Positions 6,022 through 13,818 of a DNA stretch of 17,088 nt are shown piece by piece; position 1 is the stretch's first letter, and each line of letters opens with the position of its first letter. Both the position numbers and the translations under genes were made by a program. The notes below the pieces were generated by a model, which worked only from the letters and a program-made list of their open reading frames with translations, was not told the origin of the DNA and searched no databases. The stretch is from JANQRV01 sp964533785 (GTDB lineage Bacteria; Bacteroidota; Bacteroidia; Chitinophagales; Saprospiraceae): the NCBI GenBank assembly GCA_964533785.1, contig CAZHNG010000126.1, positions 1 to 17,088 of the forward strand, given 5' to 3'.

Positions 6022-7212
6022 ATGAATCAAAGAAGGTGCAGTGAAATGCAGGAAGTCCGTAAGGCGATAAAAGAAGAATTTCCTCTGTTCCAGCATTTTA
6101 GCCTAATTGATGAAGAACACCCCGCTTTTTTTGAATTGCTTAGAGCTAAGATCGAAAGTTTACCCCTTAGGGGATACTTTGCGAAAAAAGTCAGAGATTA
6201 TCTGGCCGAAGTAAATAAAAGCAGCCCATCTACAGATCTGGATTCGCTTTTTCCGGGGAAACTCCCATTTATCATTGAGTCGGTTATCACAATTCAATAT
6301 TACCACAATCAGATATTAGACGGAAAAGGCGGCGTAAGTGACCTCGACAGCATTAGGCATAATCTCATTCTGGGCAATCTACTGAAAGACCAGCTTTACC
6401 ATTATATAAATTCCGTTTGTTCGGAACACCAGGCAGCAATTATCACCACCTACGTAAGGAAAATTTTTCAGTACACGGACCTGGGGCAATACGTTGAGAA
6501 AAAGTACAACACTTACCAAAAATACCTGGACGGCATGCTGAATAATTTCCCTTTTGAGCGGGAAATGGAAAAATTTATCAACCTTGAAGCCATTCATTTT
6601 TTAATCGGGCAAACGAAAAGAAGAATTGAAAGGGACGCAAAATTCCCTTTTTTGGAACTGTATTATAAAAGGATCTACCTGGTGAGTTCTACACTGTTTA
6701 GGCTGACCGTCGAAATGATCAGTAAATTAGGTGGATGGGCAGCAAAAGATAAAGAAAAGTCATTGATCCAATTTGCTGAATATTATGGGTTAATGATGCA
6801 ATTGGTGAATGATAATTGTGACTGGGTTCCTGAAGAATACGGGCATAAAACCGTCGCAAAAAAAACACATGACGCCTTTAGCGATTTAAAAAACCGTAAC
6901 GTGACCTATCCCCTTTTTCTGTATTTGGCGTCCGATGAACGCGATACCTCGATCCGGGAATTTTTGGAAGGCGATGCAGATTACATTCCCGAAATTTTGC
7001 AAAAAGAGTTTTTTGTGAAAATGATCGAATCGGGCATTATGAAAATGGCCATCGATTTGGGAAAAAAGGTAGGAAAGGAAGGCTTGAAATACCTCGATGT
7101 TCATAATAGTCATTGGGAGTTTTTTGAAGATATGGTAAAAATCTCCCAGTTCAATCGATATTATTACCACATAATGAAAACGGAAAAGAAGGTAAGGATT
7201 AAATCTTTTTGA
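6022..7212 (+). CDS. Divergent isoprenoid-synthase-fold (polyprenyl synthetase-like) protein
   Basis: This encodes a 396-residue, largely helical, soluble protein. Its second half carries the recognisable second Asp-rich region of class I isoprenoid synthases: QLVNDNCD (260-267) in place of the canonical QIxDDxxD, followed by D288-L and T295-Y-P at the spacing of the family's DLxxGKxTxP motif. The first Asp-rich region is reduced to YYHNQILDGKGG (93-104). NLILGNLLKD (114-123) replaces the usual GDYLL helix. Because one Asp of the second motif is Asn263 and the first DDxxD is missing, normal prenyl chain elongation is uncertain; it may bind a prenyl diphosphate, use a changed reaction, or be non-catalytic. 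Its stop is 2 bp before the next gene, so the two are co-translated. In Firmicutes, ComQ is an isoprenoid-synthase-fold protein encoded next to a sensor kinase, which is the closest precedent. ATGs at 6022 and 6046 are both plausible; the first is used. Confidence 0.75.
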   Translation: MNQRRCSEMQEVRKAIKEEFPLFQHFSLIDEEHPAFFELLRAKIESLPLRGYFAKKVRDYLAEVNKSSPSTDLDSLFPGKLPFIIESVITIQYYHNQILDGKGGVSDLDSIRHNLILGNLLKDQLYHYINSVCSEHQAAIITTYVRKIFQYTDLGQYVEKKYNTYQKYLDGMLNNFPFEREMEKFINLEAIHFLIGQTKRRIERDAKFPFLELYYKRIYLVSSTLFRLTVEMISKLGGWAAKDKEKSLIQFAEYYGLMMQLVNDNCDWVPEEYGHKTVAKKTHDAFSDLKNRNVTYPLFLYLASDERDTSIREFLEGDADYIPEILQKEFFVKMIESGIMKMAIDLGKKVGKEGLKYLDVHNSHWEFFEDMVKISQFNRYYYHIMKTEKKVRIKSF

Positions 7213-7214
7213 AT

Positions 7215-10200
7215 ATGAAAGCTCCACCTATTTCAAACCATACGGTAAAGCGGAAGATCATTGCATTTCCCGATGTAGAAAATTTCTACGATATCCTTCA
7301 GGATAGGTTGAATTACGTATTGTCGCGATACAACTTTCTGACGGAAAAGTATACCGTATTTATCAATGCATTACCCCGCAAGGTTCCCATGGAAATCAAC
7401 CGGTTTGAACAGGTATTACTAAATTATGCGGGGGTTCGGATGCAACGTATGATGCTTGAAAGCAAAAACGCTAATCCCCAAACCGAAAAATATTGGCGGG
7501 CATTAGAAGAGATGGAACTCACCAGCGAATCGGGTATTGTGAGTTCGGAGTTGTATAAAAAATTCAGAAATGGCGAATACGGGCTGGATAACATTATTGA
7601 ATCTGCAGGTTCACTATATAATTATTTTAACCTTCATTTGCCTGAGGAAGAAAGGGTAAAACAATTTGACAATAAAGGCCAGTTATACGAATATCACATT
7701 TTACGAAATAATGTTGACATTTTCAATTACCGTTATTTTTCATTGCCATTGATCCAATTTGGAGAATTTGATGGAGTAGTGCACATTGTATACAGTGAGG
7801 ACGACCACCAAAGGATCTTAGATAGTGATCCGAACGGGAACGGATTGCGGGTCACTATTGCAAACATGATCAAATCCTTTAGTTCGCTCTACGAAGGTAT
7901 TATTTTGGATTGGGAGTTGGTGGGATCCAATGCCGATAAAGAAACTGCCGTCCGTGCTGCCTTGGACCAAGCCATTGATCCGGTATTTTTCGAAACGTTC
8001 AATAACAATCCCATTTTAAAGGAACTTGCTTTTCAGGATTTCTACCGGAAGCACGAGCAGTACTACCTTATGCGGTTTGAGCAGACAGACTCCATTTCCT
8101 TTCAGCGCCGCCAACAATATCGCAAGATCGCAATCATGTCCATCCTGATTGATTCCTATGCCCACAATGTTACGGCGCATAGTTTAACGGCTTTGGAATG
8201 GTGGTTCCGCTTGAGAGCAGAAGGGGTGCGAAGGTACGGAAAAGAAAACTACAGCCGGTTTGCTGATGAATATGCCTACTTACCCGTAGTGGCAAAAGAT
8301 TCTTTGGCAATAGAACTATATCCTCTGATGAAGTTCCTGCTGGATAAAGGCGCATTTTGGACCGGATTGACCAGGGAGCGCAGTTTTGGGGGAAAGACCA
8401 GCAGCTTTTTTAATATCCTGTGGTACGATTTCATTAACAACCCCCTGTACCTGGGTACCATTGCTTTTTCCGAAGGCATCCTGAAGCTCAATATCAACAT
8501 CGTTATGCTAAAAGAAGTGAGCCATGAGCATAAAGCCTATTATAAAAAGCAAGTATTGGTAGACGAAGACGGAGTGGCACTCGACGGCAATTTTGTGAGT
8601 GTTGACTTGAATCAATTATCTTCTTTTCCTTCTAATGGGAGGCCGGAAAAAATCAGTGATTTTGTCATACCAAGTGAAAAATTTCCCGCTTTTGAAAAAG
8701 CCTTAAAAAAAGCAAATGCCTTCTTTCCCGGTGGAGTAGTCGGCCGGCACGCTTTTTTCACTATCCTGGAAAATGAGATCAGAAACGTCAAGCACTACCC
8801 CAAAGAAGCTATTGAGGAGATGCAGCAGAATGGTCTGACCATCACTATTTCCATTGAGGAAAGTACTTACCGCAAAGGAAAGGCCGGTCAAAATGGCAAA
8901 ATGGAATATTTTAAGCTTGGTGTCTGGATCAATCATCCTATTTTACTTACGCAGGAGTTGATAGAAAAGCGGATCGTCCGTTTAGGAGAGGATATTATCG
9001 ACGATGACTCTTTCAAACCCAAGCTCGGAGGTACTTTTCAGGATAAGGTTTGTGCAGCCATGCTTTTCAATAACACCTTTACCAGTGTCCAGGATCAATC
9101 GGGTCTTCGCAATAAACGGTTTTATCCCTGGATGAAAGTAGGAGGAAGTTTCCTGGATGAACAGGAAAATGTTTTCCGATATGATTATGAATTAACCTGG
9201 CGAAGGTTTACCGATGACCAATACATTGATACCAAACAATATTTTAATCAGCATTTCAAAAAGGGAAAAGGATATTTCAAAAAATTCTTTCACATCTGGA
9301 AAGGAGAAGATATTTATAACCTAGATAACGAAGATGAGTTTTCCAGTATTTACGAGAATTATTCCAGGTTCCGGTTTGTGAGTATGCCCATTCATCGCCA
9401 GGATCTTTTCTGTGAGGTACGCAAAGAAGGGGTTATTCGTACCATTCACGAGAATGTTAATGACCTGACCAACGCTTACCGCTTATGGTTAAAGAACTGG
9501 TTAAAACCACAGGATAAAAATTACCGGGTTAAATTTTCGGTTAACGGGCAACCGGCCGGACATCTTTTCTGGGATGGTTCCAAAACGGCGTTTTTAAATC
9601 GTAAAGCACTCAAGCAAGTGCCTAAGGAAGAGCGATCGGTTTTCCTGGATGAAGCCAAAACTCACACGCAGGAAATACACCTGGTGCACGGGAACAGTAA
9701 TATGAATGGGAAAAGCATCACCTGCCGGTACCGCAATCATGGAATGTTCAAGCAATACTTTCTCAATGGTGCTGAATTGAACAATGCGACCATGGAAGAA
9801 GCTTTGGCGTCAGAACTTTTGGAAGTGCTGGCTACCAGGGTAGGTATTTTTGATAATCGTATCGCCAACCGGGTAGAAAAGGGGGTGAATTTGTTGAACC
9901 TCGAAAAAGGGCTTAACTGCCGCATCTTCAAAGAAGACATTACTACCTGGAATTACGCCAAAACCTCCTGTCTTCCATTGTGTCATATTCTGGTCGTCCA
10001 TTTATCCTTCATCGAATCTTTCCGCGACGAAGAGGGTAACAAAATCTATTCAGAAGATAATATTAACGATTTTATTCAGCAGGAGATCATCCAGTTCCGT
10101 GAAAGGCCTTCTGAAGATTTTATTCTTGTGCTGACAACTGGGCGTGGAAGAACACAGTGGTGGCGAAGCCTGGAAAAAGATGGCGGCAGCTACGCCTGTT

Positions 10201-10313
10201 TTACGACCTTCCGGCCCGTAGAGTCGCTTATTGACAGTATCGAAAACGCGATTAACATGGAGGATGATTTTGAATTGAAATACCGCTTAGTGAAGGTTCT
10301 GTTCGGTTCTTAA
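7215..10313 (+). CDS. Giant soluble histidine-kinase-like (GHKL) signalling protein
   Basis: From the ATG at 7215 this encodes 1032 residues. The TTG at 7209 overlaps the previous gene and is less likely. No signal peptide or membrane span is visible, so it is probably cytosolic. Residues below count from the TTG. The first about 300 residues are unassigned. A helix SYAHNVTAHSLTAL (316-329) resembles a kinase H-box, with candidate phospho-acceptors His319 and His324. About 190 residues later, FFTILENEIRNVKHY (516-530) matches a GHKL N-box with Asn526. KLGGTFQDKVCAAML (605-619) sits where a G-box would, although it lacks the canonical GxGxG. The C-terminal 870-1015 alternates strands and helices (RVGIFDNRI, HILVVHLSF, FILVLTTGRGR) like a receiver or Rossmann domain. 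I infer an ATP-binding phosphorelay or conformational signalling protein; motif divergence leaves true kinase activity open. It is translationally close to the isoprenoid-synthase-like gene and lies 36 bp before the next gene. Confidence 0.65.
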   Translation: MKAPPISNHTVKRKIIAFPDVENFYDILQDRLNYVLSRYNFLTEKYTVFINALPRKVPMEINRFEQVLLNYAGVRMQRMMLESKNANPQTEKYWRALEEMELTSESGIVSSELYKKFRNGEYGLDNIIESAGSLYNYFNLHLPEEERVKQFDNKGQLYEYHILRNNVDIFNYRYFSLPLIQFGEFDGVVHIVYSEDDHQRILDSDPNGNGLRVTIANMIKSFSSLYEGIILDWELVGSNADKETAVRAALDQAIDPVFFETFNNNPILKELAFQDFYRKHEQYYLMRFEQTDSISFQRRQQYRKIAIMSILIDSYAHNVTAHSLTALEWWFRLRAEGVRRYGKENYSRFADEYAYLPVVAKDSLAIELYPLMKFLLDKGAFWTGLTRERSFGGKTSSFFNILWYDFINNPLYLGTIAFSEGILKLNINIVMLKEVSHEHKAYYKKQVLVDEDGVALDGNFVSVDLNQLSSFPSNGRPEKISDFVIPSEKFPAFEKALKKANAFFPGGVVGRHAFFTILENEIRNVKHYPKEAIEEMQQNGLTITISIEESTYRKGKAGQNGKMEYFKLGVWINHPILLTQELIEKRIVRLGEDIIDDDSFKPKLGGTFQDKVCAAMLFNNTFTSVQDQSGLRNKRFYPWMKVGGSFLDEQENVFRYDYELTWRRFTDDQYIDTKQYFNQHFKKGKGYFKKFFHIWKGEDIYNLDNEDEFSSIYENYSRFRFVSMPIHRQDLFCEVRKEGVIRTIHENVNDLTNAYRLWLKNWLKPQDKNYRVKFSVNGQPAGHLFWDGSKTAFLNRKALKQVPKEERSVFLDEAKTHTQEIHLVHGNSNMNGKSITCRYRNHGMFKQYFLNGAELNNATMEEALASELLEVLATRVGIFDNRIANRVEKGVNLLNLEKGLNCRIFKEDITTWNYAKTSCLPLCHILVVHLSFIESFRDEEGNKIYSEDNINDFIQQEIIQFRERPSEDFILVLTTGRGRTQWWRSLEKDGGSYACFTTFRPVESLIDSIENAINMEDDFELKYRLVKVLFGS

Positions 10314-10349
10314 GAGGGCTGATACAGCTTAGTACTAATCTAGATTGGA

Positions 10350-11195
10350 ATGAAAAGAACGATGATCATAGTGTGGAAATGGGAAGATTTAGATCAGGAG
10401 CCTATCGAAATGGATCCTGGCTTTCCCGTTCGTGGTACTAAAAAGGATAAGATCGTCAGATTGAATGCCCCAAAAAGTGAAAAAGCTATTGAATATTTGC
10501 TTTCTTTAATAGCTCAGATTGCAACGCAAAGTGCGGTCCTGGTTTTTCTACACAAAGAACACGGCTACAATGAAGAGGATGCCAAACGGCTCCAAAGACC
10601 GGCACCGGAGACGGTGAAATTCATTCTTTTTGGAGGCGGAGATGATTATATTTATTTCGCCCCCCATGAAGCCGGCCTTCTTGATGATTTTGGCGGGTTT
10701 ATGGATGAACCAGAATTCGAGTTTACCAGAACCAGACCGGATGGCAGGAAATATTCTACTCTTGGCGAAGCCACTGTTCTAGTAGAAAATTCACAGTCGG
10801 GGCGACAGGAGGTCAATCCCTATTATTTCAATAAAGTATGGGAATATTATGACCAGGACTTTTTAAGAACTATTTACCATTTAAAGCATAACCTGTTGAA
10901 TATCCTCTTTCCCAATTATCTTAACGCTAAAGAAAAAAATCTTTCTATACGCCGGCTGCTTTCTTCCTCTTACGAAGATCAGTTGAAAGAAGTAGAGCTT
11001 TTCTGTAATCAATTGGAACAAAAGGAAAGGGACGGAGATTCCGGTACTGACGATCACTCTGCTGAATTATATAGGCGATTAAGGGCAGTTTTACAGCAAA
11101 AGATATTGGAGGATACCCCGTCAAAAAACGACCTGAAGGACTTGGAATTGATCAGGAATAGTTTTGATGCCTTACTCCAAGCCAACGCAGAATAA
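10350..11195 (+). CDS. Uncharacterised signalling-cluster protein with C-terminal helices
   Basis: This encodes a 281-residue soluble protein of no family I recognise. Residues 1-110 are alpha/beta (MIIVWKWED, SAVLVFLHKEHG, KFILFGGGDDYIYF) and suggest a small Rossmann-like domain. Residues about 165-190 hold the helix FLRTIYHLKHNLLNILFPNYL, in which LKHNLLNIL with His180 loosely resembles a phospho-accepting helix such as an H-box. The remainder (200-281) is charged and probably coiled-coil (EDQLKEVELFCNQLEQKERDGD; LYRRLRAVLQQK). It begins 36 bp after the giant GHKL-like protein and ends 2 bp before the next gene, so it is almost certainly part of one operon. A role as adaptor or phosphotransfer partner is inference from context. 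Confidence 0.7.
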   Translation: MKRTMIIVWKWEDLDQEPIEMDPGFPVRGTKKDKIVRLNAPKSEKAIEYLLSLIAQIATQSAVLVFLHKEHGYNEEDAKRLQRPAPETVKFILFGGGDDYIYFAPHEAGLLDDFGGFMDEPEFEFTRTRPDGRKYSTLGEATVLVENSQSGRQEVNPYYFNKVWEYYDQDFLRTIYHLKHNLLNILFPNYLNAKEKNLSIRRLLSSSYEDQLKEVELFCNQLEQKERDGDSGTDDHSAELYRRLRAVLQQKILEDTPSKNDLKDLELIRNSFDALLQANAE

Positions 11196-11197
11196 CT

Positions 11198-11965
11198 ATG
11201 AACGTTTGTTATATTTCTTCCAATCTTGCATTAGCGGAAGCTATTGTGACCAAATACCAGGATGACGGGGTCAATTTCTACGATTTCAGGAAAGTCGCTA
11301 CCGTTGGCATGCCTGACGCGGTATTGATCATTACCCCGATGTACGTTCAGGACCGGTGGATATCTTACGTTGGTCTTTGGCAGGCCTATTTGTTCAAAAA
11401 GTACCCAACTGTTCCTTTTCTCGCATTCAGTTTTGATCAAAATATTGACGATCAGTATTTCGATCTGTTGAAATTACAACCCACTTTTGCGCCTTACCTG
11501 GAACAGTCCTACCGTCTAATGAAAAAAGGAGGCAGTACTTCCGTTTTTTTTTACGATACCATCGAGCAGGTCTTAAAAAGATTCTTTGCCGGTCACGGTG
11601 ACGAAAGTGTAATGGAGGTTTTGTACCAACTTAAACGAAAAATGCACGTGATGGCACGCGAATTAAGAATAGGAGAATGGACCTACGAAAAAATCGTCAT
11701 TGAATGCCTGGGGCCTGATTATACCATCAGGAGTTGGACTGAACTGAGAAACAGGTGGAATCGCTATGCTGCCTTCTTTGAATTTTCACCATATAAAAAT
11801 TTGTTTTTTGAAATCGGAGAAAAAATAAATTTGATTAGCCCCTTTTTTGACAAAAAATGTGAAAGAGAAGATTTATTTTTAAATTTGGAATGTGAAAGTG
11901 TAATACAATCGATTATTGATACTTTGGCTGAAATTCGAGAAATGTTGAATTTGTGGTCAACGTAA
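11198..11965 (+). CDS. Receiver-like (pseudo-receiver) protein with helical C-terminus
   Basis: This encodes a 255-residue soluble protein. Residues 1-100 read as a five-strand alpha/beta sandwich (MNVCYISSN, GVNFYDF, DAVLIITPMYV, VPFLAFSFDQN), as in response-regulator receiver or flavodoxin folds. The third strand ends in ITPMY without the usual acceptor Asp and the N-terminal acidic pair is absent, so if it is a receiver it is a phosphorylation-independent one. Residues about 125-255 are helical (HVMARELRIGEWTYEKIVIECLG; a hydrophobic FFEFSPYKNLFFEIGEKI stretch) with no recognised DNA-binding motif. It starts 2 bp after the previous stop. Its own stop lies immediately next to a dispersed repeat (11967), and the low-complexity AT-rich 3' end could mean the original C-terminus was altered there. 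The fold is inferred by eye. Confidence 0.68.
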   Translation: MNVCYISSNLALAEAIVTKYQDDGVNFYDFRKVATVGMPDAVLIITPMYVQDRWISYVGLWQAYLFKKYPTVPFLAFSFDQNIDDQYFDLLKLQPTFAPYLEQSYRLMKKGGSTSVFFYDTIEQVLKRFFAGHGDESVMEVLYQLKRKMHVMARELRIGEWTYEKIVIECLGPDYTIRSWTELRNRWNRYAAFFEFSPYKNLFFEIGEKINLISPFFDKKCEREDLFLNLECESVIQSIIDTLAEIREMLNLWST

Positions 11966-11966
11966 G

Positions 11967-12107
11967 TAAGTAAGAAAGCAGATTTAACCTGCCTGCCCAG
12001 CCCATACGGGCACTATGTGGCTGACTCTGGTCAGGTGTAGGCAGGGACGCCAGACTGCATGAGAGTGGAGGGGAGTAATTTGCGTGTGAACTATCTGTAA
12101 TCTACAG
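11967..12107. repeat. Dispersed intergenic repeat, copy B
   Basis: This carries the same ordered blocks as copy A at 53-144: the 21-bp block at 11967-11987, GACGCCAGACTGCATGAG at 12046-12063, and GTGTGAAC near 12084. Unlike copy A, it holds about 58 bp between the first two blocks, bounded by the inverted repeat CCTGCCT (11988-11994) and AGGCAGG (12039-12045). The extra piece may be a nested element. A small hairpin, CTGTA/TACAG, follows at 12095-12107. The block begins one base after the stop codon of the preceding gene and occupies most of the 228-bp gap before the response-regulator gene. Confidence 0.65.
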
Positions 12108-12193
12108 TCTAACTTAATTCCTTAATATTATTCAAAGAAAAGGCTATCCCCTTATTTCAAAACAAAAAAGCTTTGTAATCCAAAGGGAAAGGT

Positions 12194-13699
12194 ATGGAAG
12201 AAAAGCAAATTTACACCATCTTAATTGTTGACGACGATATTGAATTTCACAAGGATACCCGGAATGCTTTGCGCAATCACTATATCTGCGACGGGGCTAA
12301 TACCATTGAACGTTTTGAAGAAAAAATCCAGGGTACAAATTATGATCTGATCTTGCTGGATCTCGTACTTTCTGAGGACAATACCGAGAAAGTAGGGCTG
12401 GATCTGCTGGAAATGATGAAGGAAAAAATGCCGGATATTCCCATTGTTATTATTACTGCTGACGGCAAGGTGGAAACGGTAGTAGAGGCGATGCAAAAAG
12501 GGGCCGCTGATTATATCCATAAAGAAAAACTAAACTATGATATTCTGGATAAAAAATTCCGTAATATCATTGAGAACAAAATATTACATTCTGAAAATAA
12601 TCGCCTGAAAGCAGAAATAAAAAGATTAAAGACCAATGAAGGGGCCCAATATCCCTTTATCGGTGAAACGCCTGCCATCAAACACATCAAAAGAACACTG
12701 CAAATAGTTGCCGAAGAACCTAACCTTACCGTATTAATAACGGGAGAGACCGGTGTAGGAAAAGAGGTAGCCGCACGCTATCTGCACGAACACAGTCCCC
12801 GCAGAGATAAATCATTTCAGGCGGTGAACCTGTCAGCCATTCAAAAAACACTATTGGAAAGTGAGCTTTTTGGGCATGTTAAGGGGGCCTTCACCGGCGC
12901 ATCAAGAAGCAAAGAAGGTTATTTTACCCAAGCCAACGGCGGCGTATTGATGCTCGATGAAATTGGAGATATTAATGCCAATATTCAAATCAAATTGTTG
13001 AGGTTCTTAGAAACCAAGTTAATCCGCCCGGTTGGCTCTGACAAGGATATCCAACTGGATGTTCAGATTGTGGCAGCAACGCACAAGAACCTTAAAGAAG
13101 AAGTCGCAAAAGGGAATTTTAGAGAGGATTTATACCAACGATTAAAAGCAAAAGTGATCGAAATCCCACCTTTGCGAGAGCGACGCGATGATATCCCACA
13201 GATCATTCAACACTACCTGGGTAAACAAGGACTGAGTGAGGAAATTATTACGCCGGAAGCAATGGCCCTTCTGTGTAATTACAATTGGCGGGGAAACATC
13301 AGGGAATTAAGATACTCCATTGACAGTATGTTGTTGGAAAGAAAAATTTTATCCTTAGGCAAAGTAACACCGGCTTGTCTTCCCCGGGAGATCAGAGAAT
13401 ATTCTCCATTAGAAGACCTTGCCCCTGCTTTCAATAATGGTCATGACAGTGAAGAAATATTAGACCAAAACGGATCGGCTTCTTTAGGCGCTGAAGAAAA
13501 AAAAGTGCTCATTGACCTCAACAGTATCGAACAAGCGCTTATCAAACGGAACAAAGTAAAAGGAGATGCCGCAATGGATCTTGGCTACAAATCTTCCGAT
13601 AATCTGAGATACCGGATCAAGACTTATTTTGATAAACATCCGCATCTTTTTCAAAACTTCCCCACCATCAAAGTCTGTTACAAAAAGGTATTTGCCTGA
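12194..13699 (+). CDS. Sigma-54-dependent response regulator (NtrC/AtoC type)
   Basis: This encodes a 501-residue transcription activator. Residues about 7-125 are a complete receiver: acidic pocket Asp13/Asp14, phospho-acceptor Asp56 in DLILLDL, Thr88, and Lys110. Residues about 153-385 are the AAA+ sigma-54 interaction domain: Walker A GETGVGKE (184-191), the sigma-54-contacting GAFTGA loop (231-236), Walker B VLMLDE (251-256), the arginine-finger region FREDLYQRL (309-317), and RGNIREL (366-372). A low-complexity linker (about 400-440) leads to a C-terminal helix-turn-helix (about 440-480, KGDAAMDLGYKSSDNLRYRIK). That differs from the usual Fis-type end and is followed by about 20 extra residues. 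All catalytic motifs are intact, so it should be phosphorylatable and able to open sigma-54 promoters. It lies 228 bp after the cluster's fourth gene on the same strand; I infer it is the cluster's output. No sigma-54 promoter (GG-N10-GC) was found by eye nearby. Confidence 0.93.
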   Translation: MEEKQIYTILIVDDDIEFHKDTRNALRNHYICDGANTIERFEEKIQGTNYDLILLDLVLSEDNTEKVGLDLLEMMKEKMPDIPIVIITADGKVETVVEAMQKGAADYIHKEKLNYDILDKKFRNIIENKILHSENNRLKAEIKRLKTNEGAQYPFIGETPAIKHIKRTLQIVAEEPNLTVLITGETGVGKEVAARYLHEHSPRRDKSFQAVNLSAIQKTLLESELFGHVKGAFTGASRSKEGYFTQANGGVLMLDEIGDINANIQIKLLRFLETKLIRPVGSDKDIQLDVQIVAATHKNLKEEVAKGNFREDLYQRLKAKVIEIPPLRERRDDIPQIIQHYLGKQGLSEEIITPEAMALLCNYNWRGNIRELRYSIDSMLLERKILSLGKVTPACLPREIREYSPLEDLAPAFNNGHDSEEILDQNGSASLGAEEKKVLIDLNSIEQALIKRNKVKGDAAMDLGYKSSDNLRYRIKTYFDKHPHLFQNFPTIKVCYKKVFA

Positions 13700-13715
13700 A
13701 ATTTATTCGTGTAAA

Positions 13716-13745
13716 CATTGTTAAACGACAATGCCAATCGTTTTT
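13716..13745 (+). terminator. Weak terminator-like hairpin
   Basis: The stem CATTGTT (13716-13722) pairs with GACAATG (13727-13733), with one G-U pair and a 4-base loop. Seven bases later comes a run of five T at 13741-13745. It sits just after the response-regulator stop codon. The gap before the T-run makes it a weak candidate. Confidence 0.3.
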
Positions 13746-13818
13746 CTACTGAATCCTTAACCATAGCCTATAGTTACTGTTGCCTAGTTATCTATTAACC
13801 TTTTAAACCGTCTTGATT

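Noticed and set aside
6022..7212. Ordinary housekeeping polyprenyl diphosphate synthase
   Set aside because: The first DDxxD is missing, the second is altered, and the gene is locked into a signalling operon rather than an isoprenoid or quinone locus.
13700..13818. Sigma-54 promoter before the repeat-protein gene
   Set aside because: TTGC-like wording is present, but no GG lies 10 bp upstream of the GC; other gaps in the window also gave no convincing match.
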